A stretch of 64,000 nucleotides of DNA from contig CM070615.1 in assembly GCA_036346395.1 (NCBI GenBank), forward strand, positions 24,423,282-24,487,281, given 5' to 3'. A program made the translations under genes and the position numbers. Positions within the stretch are counted from its first letter, which is position 1. Every line of letters starts with the position of its first letter. The notes beneath the pieces are model-generated. The model was given only the letters and a program-made list of their open reading frames with translations. It searched no databases and was not told where the DNA came from. Shown one piece after another: positions 35,856 to 46,454 of the stretch. The stretch is from Hsuehochloa calcarea (taxonomy: Eukaryota > Streptophyta > Magnoliopsida > Poales > Poaceae).

Positions 35856-37755
35856 TGTGGATATCGTGGGGATATGTTGAGGTTCTTAGAGTGATGAGTC
35901 AATTGGCAATGGCGTTGTTGGTTTGACGAATCTCGCATTTTTGGAAAACTTGATCTTTGTCGGGTCATTGGCGGTCCGTGGCGTGAAGCCACCGGTCGAG
36001 CCGTAGTGTAGTAGTCCGACCGGCGATGCTTGCCGGTCCGATCGACCACAGTTCAAGATGGAGTTTGGGGCTAGGCCAAAAATAGGTTGTGTAGGCATGT
36101 GAGGGGAGTCTCCTAGATGTGGTCACATAATTTTTGGAGCTCCCAGTCAAAAGTTATATCAGTTTGAAAATTCCAGAGAGATTGCGGATTTTAGAGTTGA
36201 AATTTGGCTAAGTCTTTTGGGGCGGTCAGACCGCCATTATGGAATTGGTCCGACCGCTGGGAAATCGGTTCGACCGGCTTGGTAGGGCGGTCAGACCGGC
36301 TTCCTCTTGGACTTCGGCCATTTTGGCATTGTTGTGTTTTGATGTTGTTTAATGCATGAGTTTCAATGCTTTATTGTTGCATATTGCATTGTTGAGCTAA
36401 TGTGGGTCAAGTTGTGAAGAACTTGTTCCCGTAGACGATTTGTTTGTCTATTGATGTGCAGGTGGCATGCAGGTCAACGACGTCAACGGTTAGGTAGATC
36501 GGGACTAAGCTTGGAGAGCTGAGGTCCAGAACGATCATGGATGCCGGGTGAGGTCGTGTGACTCAAGTATGGTGCAGAATGGACAAGATGGATCGAACGG
36601 GCAGTTCGTTGCAGCTGGTTGGATCAAGCGGCGCGGGGGTCGGTGCAAGTGCCTTGGAGGTTCCGATGGGATTCGGACGGAAGAGACTTGCCGACATGAT
36701 GAGAGCCACGGATCAACCTACATGTGGTGAAGCAGGCGATTGCTTCAACAGATTGATGTGTGTGCGTGGGTCCCATTTGTATTGAGCCTTAATAGGAGCC
36801 CATGAGAGAAACCCTAGCCTCTCCTATAAATAGAAGGGGGGGGGGAAGGAAAAAAACTCTTCCCCAAGCATTCATTTAGAAACTCGAAGGAAAAAACTCT
36901 TCCCCAAGCATTCATTTAGAAACACTCTAACTTTTCTAGGGTTAGGGTTTGGAGAGGAGAGGAGAGGAGAGAAATTTGTGTGTGCTCTTGGAGTGAGCTC
37001 TTGTCCTCCTTGAGGGAGTGGCTTTATAAGCAACATCTTGAATCAATCAATCTATTGATGTTTGCTCAAGGGTGAAGTCTCATTTGCCTTTTTCTCTCTT
37101 TTGATGATTTTGGTGTTTCCTTGATCCGGGTGTTTATGCTTGGTTTCTTGACCGGTTTTACCTTGCTATGATGTGTGGGAATACTCCTAGAATCATCTAG
37201 ATCATCAATACCCCACAAGCAAGTTGTGGATCAAGATTTTCATATTTCTAGGTTTTGAACACTTCTTTGGTAAAACCTTAAGAGATCGATTCTTTGAAGT
37301 GGATCTGGACGATCGTCGCTAGAAATAGGTCTTAGATATCCTTTGGGAGGTGTGCTCCAAATTTGGTCAAGTTTCATTGGTTGAATCAAAAGTTGGACCA
37401 ATTTTCGTTTTGGATTTGGGCATTGTGCATTGCTTCTGGACAAAATCGGTCAGACCGATTTTACACCGCCGGTCTGACCGCCAGGCAGTCAGACTGCCAA
37501 ATTGAACGCCGGTCCAACCGCCAGGCAGTCAGACCGCCAGCACTACACCGGTCCGACCGGTCCAGTGAGATCAATTCTCATTTTTGAGTCTTGTGGTTAA
37601 AGAGGTAATCGAATTCAGCACAAGGCTTCCTCTGTGCATTTACTGATCTTCTTAGCTTTCATAGCTAAATGAGAGAAGTGCGTGTTGAATTTGATTAAGG
37701 CGAAAAATTGAGAAAGCGTCTATTCACCCCCTCTAGTCGCCTTTACAGCCCTACA
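35856..37755 (+). mobile_element. Solo LTR with perfect TSD, copia-type family with CGGTCnGACCG motifs
   Basis: Ends are TGTGGATATCG and CAGCCCTACA, with CTGGG on both sides (35851-35855 and 37756-37760). Length is 1900 bases. The same family is at 49107-51001 and forms the 3' LTR of the minus-strand copia element at 56093-61172, which assigns it to copia. Clusters of CGGTC(A/C/T)GACCG lie at 36220-36300 and 37440-37565. Confidence 0.85.
36825..36833 (+). promoter_or_regulatory. TATA box of the solo LTR at 35856-37755
   Basis: TATAAATAG is followed by a G-run and then a direct duplication of about 39 bases (36846-36923) containing CTCTTCCCCAAGCATTC twice. Confidence 0.55.
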
Positions 37756-39722
37756 CTGGGAGACACTAAATAATCATATTTAAGTTTTCAGTTTAGATAT
37801 TCGAATCTGATTATGGAGTCTAAATTTTGTTTTTTAAAAATGGATTTAGATATGGTCAAATGGCTAGTAGTGAGAGTGTCTTTGTGCACGAGAATTGGGT
37901 ATTGTGAAAAGATTTGTCCGGATCATTAAGGACCAAACTTTGGGCTGTCATTCCAAGTACCACTCGTACTTCCATACGCGGTGTATGGGCGCCGTTTGGT
38001 TAAGTAAGGGGAAGGTCGTATTGAGTTGAAACATTGGTGGTGTGAGGACATGGAACTATGAAATCTCATATTTCATAGGAACCCAATGTAAGGATATAAT
38101 GTGCAAGTGAGCGCTATTTTTATTTTGATGTTGGGCGGTCGACCCACATGCTAACTCGTTACATTGGCATCTTCGACATAACTTGCATGCCTGGTTAGTT
38201 AGTAGGCGGTATAACTTGCACTAAGCGGAATTTTATCATGCATGGTGTTTCACTTCAATATGATTTTCTTGCTGAAAAATACCGAGTCTTAATCTCCCCA
38301 GCCGACACACGAAAGGAAGTGTGTTATTATCCGGAGGCTTACGCGCTGATTGAGTCGTGTGGGTAAAGATGTACTCCCTGCAGGGTTATAACCTATTCAA
38401 ATAGCCGTGTCCACGGTTATGGGCATCACTTGGGTCTTGATTGATATCATTGTTAGACTCTAAATTAAAACTTGACATGTGACAACTTGGTATCGACATG
38501 ACAGGTGTGTCATGAGTTTAGTTTATCAAAGTGGGGCTGCCACTTTGATATTGTTTGAAATATGTTTATCTTTATGTTATTTAACTTTCTTTTGTTAAAC
38601 AGTCTTTTACTAAAACTGCTTTATTAAACTAGAAGGTGTAGATTGAGCAATGTTGCGTTTCTGCAAAAACTAGAGCCAATATAACCTCTCTTTGATCAAC
38701 CCCTAGCATGTATAAACTTTTATTTGTGTAAGTCTTGCAAGTACATTTTTGCACTTTAACGGGTTGTCCATTTGTTCAGGTGAGGAAGACTATAACATAG
38801 ATCATTTCGCTAGCGCCAACTTCGGCGACGCTAACGAGTAACGCTATTTCTGGCCTCCACTCAGTTGCCTTTGGGAAGGGCACACTCTGCTGGAGTTTTT
38901 ATTCTTAATACTTTATTTTTCGCTGCGTACTTATGTTAATGTTTAAATTTGGCCGGTCGGCCTCTGTTGTAAATTATGGGCATAAGCCCTTGTCTTGTAC
39001 GACATGTGAAATATATATGTATGCCTTGTGTATGACTGTGATCAACGTTGATTGAGATATGTGCGTGTTAGCCTTGATCCTTGGGAGCTAACACGAGACA
39101 CATATTCGAAGATTTGAAATGCTTCTTGACTCATGTGAGTATAGTCTCGTACTGCCTAGTTCGATGTATCTCCATAAGTTAAGTTGGATTTTAGAAATTT
39201 GAAGACCTAGAGTTATTTACATATGATCTAGAGGACCTATGTAAATAATTCGGGGTCCCCACATCCTCACCCAGATGCGACACGAGTACGCAGAGCGGTC
39301 CACTACCTTCGTACACCTAGGTATGTCTATCTTGTTTACACACATGCACAATGTATTATCTCGGTATGTCTGTTATGTCTACATGCTTAACTAACTGTTT
39401 CACAGCTCACGCAGCCCTTTGGGAGGAGGAGCTGGTGTCGCACGTGGAGTCACGCTCAGGGGACTATGATTTTGACCTCAGTGACGATGGTCCTTTGCGC
39501 AGAGAGAGTAGCCAGGTCTCTGTGTGGGCTTCGCAATTGCATGGTGCGCCCAGAGCGACACAACCAACGCATGATCCTCTCGTGACACCCCCGCAGGCTA
39601 CTCGCGCCGGTAGGGTGCCTTAGCCGCCTGAGCTTTTGACCTACTCGTACCAGCGCCTACAAGTGCCCCAGATGAGGCCAGGAGCCACGCTTGGGGTACG
39701 CCCCAAGAGGGTCTGCAAGTAG

Positions 39723-40335
39723 ATACTAGTTGTAAATATCAGTCATGCTGTGTAAATATAAATTTATGTAAAACTTACATTATGGTAGTGTTGTGTTCCG
39801 ATACTATTTGTTCTTGTGTGCACATATAACCACGTGAGGGAGTCAGCATCACGACACCCCTTCATTTTGGACCTTAAGTACCGCACCGAGTTACGCCACA
39901 TACTACCACTATGCCAAACCACCTTTTTAGGCTAAAAAAGACTACACCCTGTCACGCCACACGCTACAGCTTTTGCAGACTGAGATGACAACACACCGCG
40001 ATACTACCTTATCAAACTGATAAGGCCACACTTAGCCACGCCTCCTTTTCAGACCAAAAAGATTGCATCCTATCACGCCACATGTTGCAGCTTTTGCAGA
40101 CCGACATGACAACACACTGTGGTGCTACCTTATCAAACCGACAAGGCCATACTAAGCTATACCACTTTTTTAAACCGAAAAGACCACACTATGCCACACC
40201 CTCTTTTCAGGCCGAAATAGCCCATTATAAAAGGAGGAAGAAAAGAAGTGGGGGAGAAGAGAGCTGTAGGATAATACTACACCACCACACCCAACACTTC
40301 ACCAAAGCTCGATTCACACAACTGTGAGGAAGGAG
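39723..40335 (+). repeat. Intergenic region with about 2.5 copies of a 122-bp tandem repeat
   Basis: From about 39890 to 40210, units carry CACGCCACA(C/T)G, then CAGCTTTTGCAGAC, then ATGACAACACAC, then CTACCTTATCAAAC and ACAAGGCCA(C/T)AC. Two full units start near 39920 and 40040, and a partial one follows. They lie between the PMD stop codon and the GRF gene's TATA box, so they may be that gene's promoter region. 39723-39885 shows nothing else. Confidence 0.65.
40226..40233 (+). promoter_or_regulatory. TATA box of the GRF zinc-finger gene
   Basis: TATAAAAG lies 103 bases upstream of the chosen ATG, directly after the tandem repeat. Spacing fits a plant promoter with a short leader. Confidence 0.5.
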
Positions 40336-41079
40336 ATGTCAGACTCGTCCAAGAAATTCTACGCAAAGATCTTGCAGAATCGCAAGTGGCTTGCCAAGAG
40401 GACTAAACCCTACTCGGATTATTCTATGAAGGATGCGTCGGTACCACTGGAGTTCCCACGCCTACAATGTATGTGCGAAGAACCGGCAAAGATCATCCAG
40501 TCCACACAATCGGTGATGGCCGCCCGGGCGTACTACACGTGCATACATCATCTTGTAAGTGAATCTTGCACACACGTAGATTTTCCACATCTTACGTTCT
40601 ATTCCGCAAATCCCTAACTATATCCGCGCATAATGGCAGCGGAGATGCAATACAACTTCTTCTGATGGATCGACACCCAAACATGTACGATAGGGCATTC
40701 ATACAGCAGAAGTACATGCTAAACTATGCGATGTGGGCCGAGACCTTCAAACGCTGGAAACCTAATGTACATGACCAGACTAAAAAGGCACCGGAAGCTG
40801 AGTATGACCAGGATGAGCACGCGATGCAGAAGGGGAAGTCTCCTACTAGTGAGACCAACGACCATCCTAGCGCTCCCCGTCGCCCGGGGCGCAGTCCGGA
40901 TCGAAGAGGTGAGTTATATTCAACATGCATCATGAATATTAAAATGGTACTACATTGTGCTATCATAACATTATTCAATCGTCTAGCTCGTCTCGGAGAA
41001 CATGGTTGACTTTGAGACTAGCCAACACTGTGGAGCATCCAGAGACAAGGGGAAGGGAGCGATGGACCGCCAGGACTGA
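40336..41079 (+). pseudogene. GRF-type zinc-finger gene, broken
   Basis: Small GRF zinc fingers bind nucleic acid in several eukaryotic enzymes; this protein's own role is unknown. Exon 1 (40336-40554) encodes a basic N-terminus and CMCEEPAKIIQS...AARAYYTC, the first half of the finger. Intron 1 (40555-40639) has GT/AG ends. Exon 2 (40640-40908) encodes the second half, FF.WIDRHPNMYDRAF, then a polar tail. Exon 3 (40987-41079) ends at TGA. Within the finger an apparent 5-base insertion shifts the frame and a TGA replaces the residue before WID, so the gene is dead. The start was chosen as the first ATG after the TATA box. It is transcribed in the same direction as the PMD gene and inside the same element. 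Confidence 0.65.
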
Positions 41080-41589
41080 TCAATTTCATTCCAATCAATA
41101 TTTTTTTATTCCAAAAAGGCGTTCATATATTGTAGGTGTATTTCGGTTTACTCATTAGTGCATGTTGTCATTTTTAATGTATGTAACCAAACCGAGCGCG
41201 CCATGTATTTCACAATTAAGCTATGAAGTCTTTCGAACTTAAATATATTTTTGGAGATATTTCGACTATTACATTTTACGTAATCTTTTCCGGAAGGAAA
41301 CGGTTCTATGAACAACACAATCGGGACAACAACGCGCATGGTAACCCGAAACCCAAATTTTTTTCCATTCCACAAAAGGGAGCTATTTGTGTTATTGTAT
41401 CGCCGAACTTGAGTTCCAAATTGCGCCTCCGATCTCACACTCCTTACTTCATATTTTGTTATCTTCTCCAATTTTAGATTCCGAACTACACAGACGCTAC
41501 AAGGTATTACTAAAAAACTTCGTGAAATACACTTAATCTTTAGACAAAATTATCTAGACATAGATTTAAAACAAATTAATATAGGGCCC

Positions 41590-41805
41590 TATAGCTAGTT
41601 TAATTGGCGACACGATCCCTGTCACCAATTGAACTAGCGACAGGCTTTTCTCGCCAATTGGAGTGGTGATAGAATCCTATCACCAGTTAAATTGGCGACA
41701 AGAACCTCTACCCAGTATTCCAATCGACGATAGGGTTCCTATCACCAATTGGAATGGCGACAGGAACCTATCACTACTCCAATTTGCGACATGCACCTAT
41801 ATTTG
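41590..41805. repeat. Subterminal motif array of the Mutator-like element, right end
   Basis: At least six degenerate units such as TTGGCGACA, CACCAATTG and AACTAGCGACAGG alternate in orientation, spaced about 25-30 bases apart. The outer side passes into an AT-rich inverted terminal sequence ending at 41872. This mirrors 3817-3980. Confidence 0.6.
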
Positions 41806-41872
41806 TAAAAAAAAATTAAACTATTTACTTTTGTAATTATCTTTTAAATTAATATTATTTTATAAAAATTCA

Positions 41873-41881
41873 ACCACTACC
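41873..41881. repeat. Right 9-bp target-site duplication of the Mutator-like element
   Basis: This is the second copy of ACCACTACC. The inverted terminal sequence ends just before it, with TTTTATAAAAATTC on the plus strand. Confidence 0.7.
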
Positions 41882-42653
41882 TATAAGGACTACTTAACCG
41901 GGTAGTAGTACTTTGGATGGAAGAGGATAAATATTAAATACACCAATGCAACTTCTGAAAAGACGCCCTGCAGGCTACCTGGATCCGACGCAGAGCTATG
42001 AAGCCACCAGTCAGCCTGAGCACCGCAAATTGTCATGATTAATGAACTCATCCTTCTACGCGCTCTGCATCTTATTGTTGTCTGGTTGGTTAGCTTTATG
42101 GTTTCAAATATCCGTAATCCTATGGAGCCTACATCCCCTACAATGTTTTGCTTCCTACACTCCATCCTCCATTCTATTCGGATCAACGGCTCTCATGAGG
42201 TCCACTTTCCTTACCATCAAACAGACTAGCTAGCAGCACACAAGGCCTGCTCTACTCGTTCCTTATCCATACATTCTCATCTCACATGTGCACAGTATGA
42301 CTCTCTCTCTCTCTCTCTCTCTGGGTAGGCGAGGAGAGGGATGGCAGCCAGGAAGAGCCAAGGTGGAGGACGCATGCAGAGGGAGCCGTGGTTAGTAGAG
42401 TATGAGTGGTGAGGCGGTGGTGTGGGCTAGCGTTGAGGCAGTAGGCTACCTACCTCCTCCTCCTTCGAGCATGTCCGTCCTCTGGAGATGGCCAGGCCAT
42501 TTCCTTCTCCGCTGGTTGGTTGTTGCAGGCATTTCTTAATGTGTTGCAGCCTCTTTTTAATATGTTGTATAAAGTATTTTATTTTGTTTTAGTCCGACCT
42601 CTTGAAAGGTTGTGTTGAGTTATTTTTGTTGTAGTGGGTTATATAATTTACTG
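41882..42653. other. Flank between the Mutator-like element and the minus-strand retroelement
   Basis: No gene is recognisable. It contains a CT microsatellite at about 42299-42322 (some twelve CT units). Together with 3600-3745 and 55419-56092 it represents the older sequence into which the visible elements inserted. Short open frames here match nothing I know. Confidence 0.5.
42299..42322. repeat. CT dinucleotide microsatellite
   Basis: An uninterrupted run of about twelve CT units follows GTATGA. Confidence 0.9.
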
Positions 42654-42658
42654 CACAT

Positions 42659-42860
42659 TGTTTAAAATATTGCCTGTTATAGAAAGATAGACTTGTATAG
42701 AAAGTAAGGATTTGATTGTTGTAACAAATCCATGTAATTTTTCTGTGTTATTGCTTGCTGTTACTATTCCCCGTCCTGCAACCGCTATACAAAAGGAACG
42801 ATCGCATCTCTGTTCGAGTGCATCATACCAAACCCTTTCTTCCTCTTTCAGTTTTTCTCA
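42659..42860 (+). repeat. Copia-2 5' LTR
   Basis: It starts TGTTTAAAATATTG and ends TTTTCTCA. It matches the 3' LTR (52272-52486) through TATAGAAAGTAAGGATTT and CAAAAGGAACGATCGCATC. It is about 200 bases long. Confidence 0.8.
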
Positions 42861-42862
42861 CA

Positions 42863-42876
42863 TGGTATAAGAGCCC
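42863..42876 (+). other. Copia-2 primer-binding site
   Basis: TGGTATAAGAGCCC differs by one base from the initiator tRNA-Met complement TGGTATCAGAGCCC, two bases after the LTR. Confidence 0.75.
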
Positions 42877-42890
42877 TAAGCTCCACAGAG

Positions 42891-43690
42891 ATGACGTCCT
42901 CGACCTCGGCCTCAACCACTATCTATGCCATGATGTGTTCTCAGATTTCGTCTTTCACCTCTACCGACCTTCTCCCTACTCCAACATCCAGTCACTTGAT
43001 CAAACTAACCAGCAAGAACTACCTTCTATGGAAGGCGTAGGTTCTGCCATATCTTTGAAGCCATCATCTCCTTGGCTACATCGATGGTTCCATTCAGGTA
43101 CCAGCGATGACGATCAACGTGACCGTCGACGGTGAGGTGGCACAAACGCTGAATCCGACATACCAGACGTGGTTGCAACAGGATCAGACGGTCTCGAGTT
43201 CTCTTCTGTCCTCACTCACGGAAGGTGTGCTTGGACAGGTCCTCTTCCTCAGCACTTCGTGTGAGCTATGGACCACATTTGAGAAGATGTTTTCAACATA
43301 CTCTAGGGCTCGGATCATGCAAATTTAGATGGAGATGTCTACATTCTGCAAGAAGGATCTGCCCATGGTGGAATACTTCAACAAGATGAAGATGCTCGCT
43401 GATACACTAGCCTCTATCGGCCACCCCATGCAAGATGAGGAGGTTGCTACATACATCCTCACCGATCTTGATGCTGACTAGAACACCCTCATCACGTCAG
43501 TCACTACCAGGCCGGACCCCATTTCTCTTGGCCAACTGTACGCACACCTAGTCAGCCACGAAGTGCATAGAGAGCACAATGAGTCGTCCATGTAGCTGTC
43601 CAGGTCTTCCATCAACTACATCTCACGTGACAAAGGTGGTTGCGATTACAATAGGGGTGGTTGTGGCCGAGACAACCAGGGAGATCATGG
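42891..43690 (+). pseudogene. Copia-2 gag, broken
   Basis: The ATG at 42891 opens a serine/threonine-rich N-terminus followed by LTSKNYLLWKA, a standard copia gag start. AQTLNPTYQTWLQQDQTV, TSCELWTTFEKMFSTYSRARI and VEYFNKMKMLADTLASIGHP follow in order, matching the UBN2/gag core. Stops at about 43066, 43328 and 43480 and one frameshift break it. A glycine-rich linker leads into the zinc knuckle counted with the next entry. Confidence 0.8.
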
Positions 43691-45434
43691 CAATGGCAAG
43701 CATATGCCAACTTGTCAAGTATGCGGCAGGGCAGGCCATGTGGTACTCAAATGCTACCACCGCTTCAATCATTCCTGTCAAGTAGAGGATACAAAGATCA
43801 CAAGACTTGTAGCTGCATCATCATCCTCATATGGTGTTGATCCTAATTGGTACACTGATACCGGGGAAACCGACCATATAACCGGTGAGCCCAACAAGCT
43901 GACGGTTCGCGAATGCTATAACGACAAGGATCACATGCAGACCGCCAATGGTACAGGTCTGTCTATACTTCATTGTGGTCACTTCGTTATTCAAATTCCT
44001 ATTAGAATTCTTCAACTCAAAAATGTTTCTCAAGCTACTAGAAATCTTCTCTCTGTTCACCAACTTGCCACTAACAATAATATTTTTTTAATTCTACATG
44101 AATCATTTTTCCTTGAAGGATTTGACCACAAAGAGAGTTCTTCTACACAACAGATGTGAAGGAGGACTCTGTCCCATTTCACCACCAAATAAACAAGTCC
44201 TTTCCGAAGTCAAACTTTCTTTTGAAGATTAGCATTGCCATTTTGGACATGCTTCTCCACTAGTTGTTCATCACGTTTTGCATTCCAATCATTTGTTTTG
44301 CCTTAGTCATTTAGAGAATGAACCAGTTTGTAATGCTTGCCACAAGGTAAGAGTCATCAAGTGCCATTTCCTAGGTCATCTAGTGTTTCCTTGGCACCAC
44401 TAGAACTTATTTTTTAGATGTTTGGGGCCGACTCATCAGTCCATAGGAGGGTACAAATACTATGTAAGCTTTGTCGATGATTTCAGCAGGTTTACTTGGT
44501 TGTACTTTCTTAAGAATAAATTAGATGTCTTTGTGTGTTTCTTGATTTCCAATCTCTTGTTGAATGACTATTGAATCATAAAATCCTTTGCATGCAATCT
44601 GATTGCGGTGGTGAATATCATAAATTAAACAAATACTTTCGACAAGTAGACATTGGACACCACATCTCATGTCCCTATACCTACCAATAAAATGGTTTAG
44701 CTGAGAGGAAACATAGATTATGGTTGAAATGGGCATAACTCTTCTTTCTCAAGCTTCCATGCCAATCAAATTTTGGGATGAAGCTTTTTCTACATTGTGT
44801 TATTTGATTAACCATCTTCCTAGCAAAGTTATCTTAAATGCTACACCTATAGAAAAACTCCTAGGTTCCAAAGTAGATTACACTCATCTCCGCACCTTTG
44901 GTCATGCATGTTGGCCAAACCTTCGTCCATACAATGCTCACAAGTTACAATTTTGCTCAAAACAATGTGTGTTTGTCGGGCATAGTAATTCACATAAGGG
45001 CTACAAGTGTCTTCATGTTCCTACAACCAGTGTCTACATTTCCTGCGATGTTGTATTTGATGAGCATGTATTTCCTTTCTCACAACAAAACAACTAAGGA
45101 ATCCCACTGTTCTTCTTCTATTTGCACCGCTTTTTGACCACATGGTGTATGGCAATTTGTTGTCTTTGGATAATAATTCTCGTGCAGGAACCTTGCATCA
45201 TGAGGGCCATGGTGGTGATAGGTGCTGCAAGTTTTCAGTCAGAGCAGCCAACTGGATCTGTTGTTGCTGCTGAACATCAGCCACAAGCTATTACGGCAGT
45301 TGCCAAGGCTGTCGTGGCAACACCTTCTAGCAATACGACAGTGGAGGCTACTGCCGAGGCTGTCACGACAGCACATTCTGATGATGATATTGAGCACGAC
45401 ATGAGAACTCGACTACAAGACAATGTAAGGTAGC
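43691..45434 (+). pseudogene. Copia-2 zinc knuckle, protease and integrase, broken
   Basis: The CCHC knuckle CQVCGRAGHVVLKC lies at about 43710-43755. The protease site WYTDTGETDHIT lies at about 43850, with the DTG triad and an A-to-E change in the usual DTGA. The GAG-pre-integrase region at 44225-44400 has HFGHASP and CNACH. The integrase core at 44410-44700 survives as fragments around FVDDFSRFTW and QSDCGGEY, spread over several frames. The end at 44720-45097 (SMPIKFWDEAFSTLCYLINHLPS, HLRTFGHACWP) is well kept. Stops and shifts make it non-functional. Confidence 0.75.
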
Positions 45435-46454
45435 CAAAAGTTCTCACAGATGGTACAATGTTCTATCAGACTGGCTGGAAAGCGTTTGCTTGCATAATTG
45501 AACCCTCAAATTACGCAAAAGCAATGGAACATGCAGAGTGGAAGCATACCATGGATCATGAATACAAAGCACTGTTGAAAACATGACCTAGCACTTGGTT
45601 CCACCCCCAACACGGTGTAAATATGATTGATTCCAAGTGGGTCTTCAAGATTAAGGAGAGAGCAGATGGTACTATTTGTTTCTATAAAGCGAGACTTGTG
45701 GCTAAAAGATTCAAGTAATGATATGATCTTGACTATGAGGACATTTTTAGTCTAGTTGTCAAGCCAGTTACAGTTCGCCTCATCCTATCCATTGTAGTAT
45801 CCAAGGAGTGGAATTTGTAGCAACTAGATGTTCATAATGCATTTCACCATGGAGTACTTGAAGAAGACGTGTTCATGCGACAACCTCTCGGGTATGAAAA
45901 TACATACTATACATAGTATCCCAATAATATTTGCAAGCTGGATAACGCTCTATATGGTCTAAAACAGGCACTGAGAGCGTGGTACTCTCGATTGAGCATG
46001 AAGCTACAAGAACTTGGTTTCATACTATCGCAAGGTGATACCTCTCTGTTCGTGTACGATCAGGAGAAGCCATCTACATGCTTATTTATGCAGATGATAT
46101 AATTGTGGCTAGTTCCTCAAATCAAGCTCCTAAAAGGTTGATAGTGCAACTACAGAAATAATTTGCCATTAAAGATCTCGGAGAGCTCAATTATTTCTTG
46201 GGAATTGAATTGAAGAAATATCATAATGGGTTTGTGTTGACACAACACAAATACATCATGGATTTGTTGAAAAGAACCAACATCAAAAATTGCAAGCCCA
46301 CATGAAGTCCTATGGCAGCAACATGAAAGCTGCCTAAGGAAGGTGGAAAATCACTATTAGCAGCAGAAGGAACCAATTATAGAAGCCTTGTTGGAGCGTT
46401 GCAGTATCTCACTCTTACGAGACCAGGTATATATTGCATTTGCTATCAATCAAC
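45435..46454 (+). pseudogene. Copia-2 reverse transcriptase, broken
   Basis: In order: PSNYAKAMEHAEWKHTMDHEY at about 45505, DSKWVFKIKERADG at about 45630, an LDVHNAFHHGVLEEDVFMRQP stretch at about 45825 holding the first catalytic aspartate region, and KLDNALYGLKQALRAWY at about 45940. The YADD-type box survives as LCLFMQMI/YADDIIV spread across a frameshift near 46085. The final LQYLTLTRPG is cut by the LTR insertion at 46455. The domain resumes at 51659. Confidence 0.75.

Larger units (their letters stand above)
29939..39263 (+). mobile_element. Large LTR (about 4.1 kb net) between PMD exons 7 and 8, twice invaded
   Basis: Ends are TGCGTCACGCCCC and GGGGTCCCCACA, and PMD exon sequence lies on both sides. 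Subtracting the solo LTRs at 31498-34771 and 35856-37755 leaves about 4.15 kb with no coding domain. The AT-rich left part (29960-30420), GC-rich middle (30430-31490) and AT-rich right part (37760-39260) follow the U3-to-U5 layout of grass gypsy LTRs. Flanking 5-mers (CAAGG and TCCTC) do not match, so the exact ends or the solo-LTR status remain open. Confidence 0.55.
4992..39722 (+). pseudogene. Plant mobile domain (PMD, aminotransferase-like) gene, broken
   Basis: The family carries the plant mobile domain also found in MAIN/MAIL1 nuclear proteins and in many grass transposons; its biochemical activity is not established. I can trace exons at 4992-5176, 5265-5365 plus 27218-27459, 27536-27612, about 28667-28982, about 29045-29370, 29444-29706, 29796-29938, 39264-39320 and 39406-39722. 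Most joints have GT/AG or near-consensus sites. Diagnostic stretches are GFLPLARMVEA, TFHLPSWEMTLVLQDV, EVYLLWLFG, FLGSHRDSVDKHYIRYARQ, YAWGPTVLYMMYRRLCD, LLLQLWSFERF and YDEYIEWYSSRTR. Copia-1 interrupts exon 2, a gypsy fragment lies in intron 3, and a large LTR lies between exons 7 and 8. About ten in-frame stops are present, including two right after the ATG-GCG-GAC start. Nearly all fit CAR/CGA to TAR/TGA or TGG to TAG changes. The gene is dead. The domain assignment is strong; some splice sites are approximate. Confidence 0.75.
3755..41872 (+). mobile_element. Mutator-like element carrying PMD and GRF zinc-finger genes, heavily invaded
   Basis: The ends are set by an identical 9-bp duplication, ACCACTACC, at 3746-3754 and 41873-41881. 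Nine bases is the typical length for Mutator-like elements. Just inside, the left end (3755-3850) and the reverse complement of the right end (41790-41872) are similar: a T-run, then AATATTAATTTAAAAGAT, then ACAAATATAGGTG, then a motif array. The span is 38.1 kb, but Copia-1 (5366-27217), a nested LTR (29939-39263) and an intronic retroelement fragment account for about 32 kb, leaving roughly 6 kb. The recognisable coding content is a PMD gene and a GRF zinc-finger gene. I see no MURA-type transposase, so the element is non-autonomous or has lost its transposase. The boundaries are directly visible; the superfamily is inferred. Confidence 0.7.
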
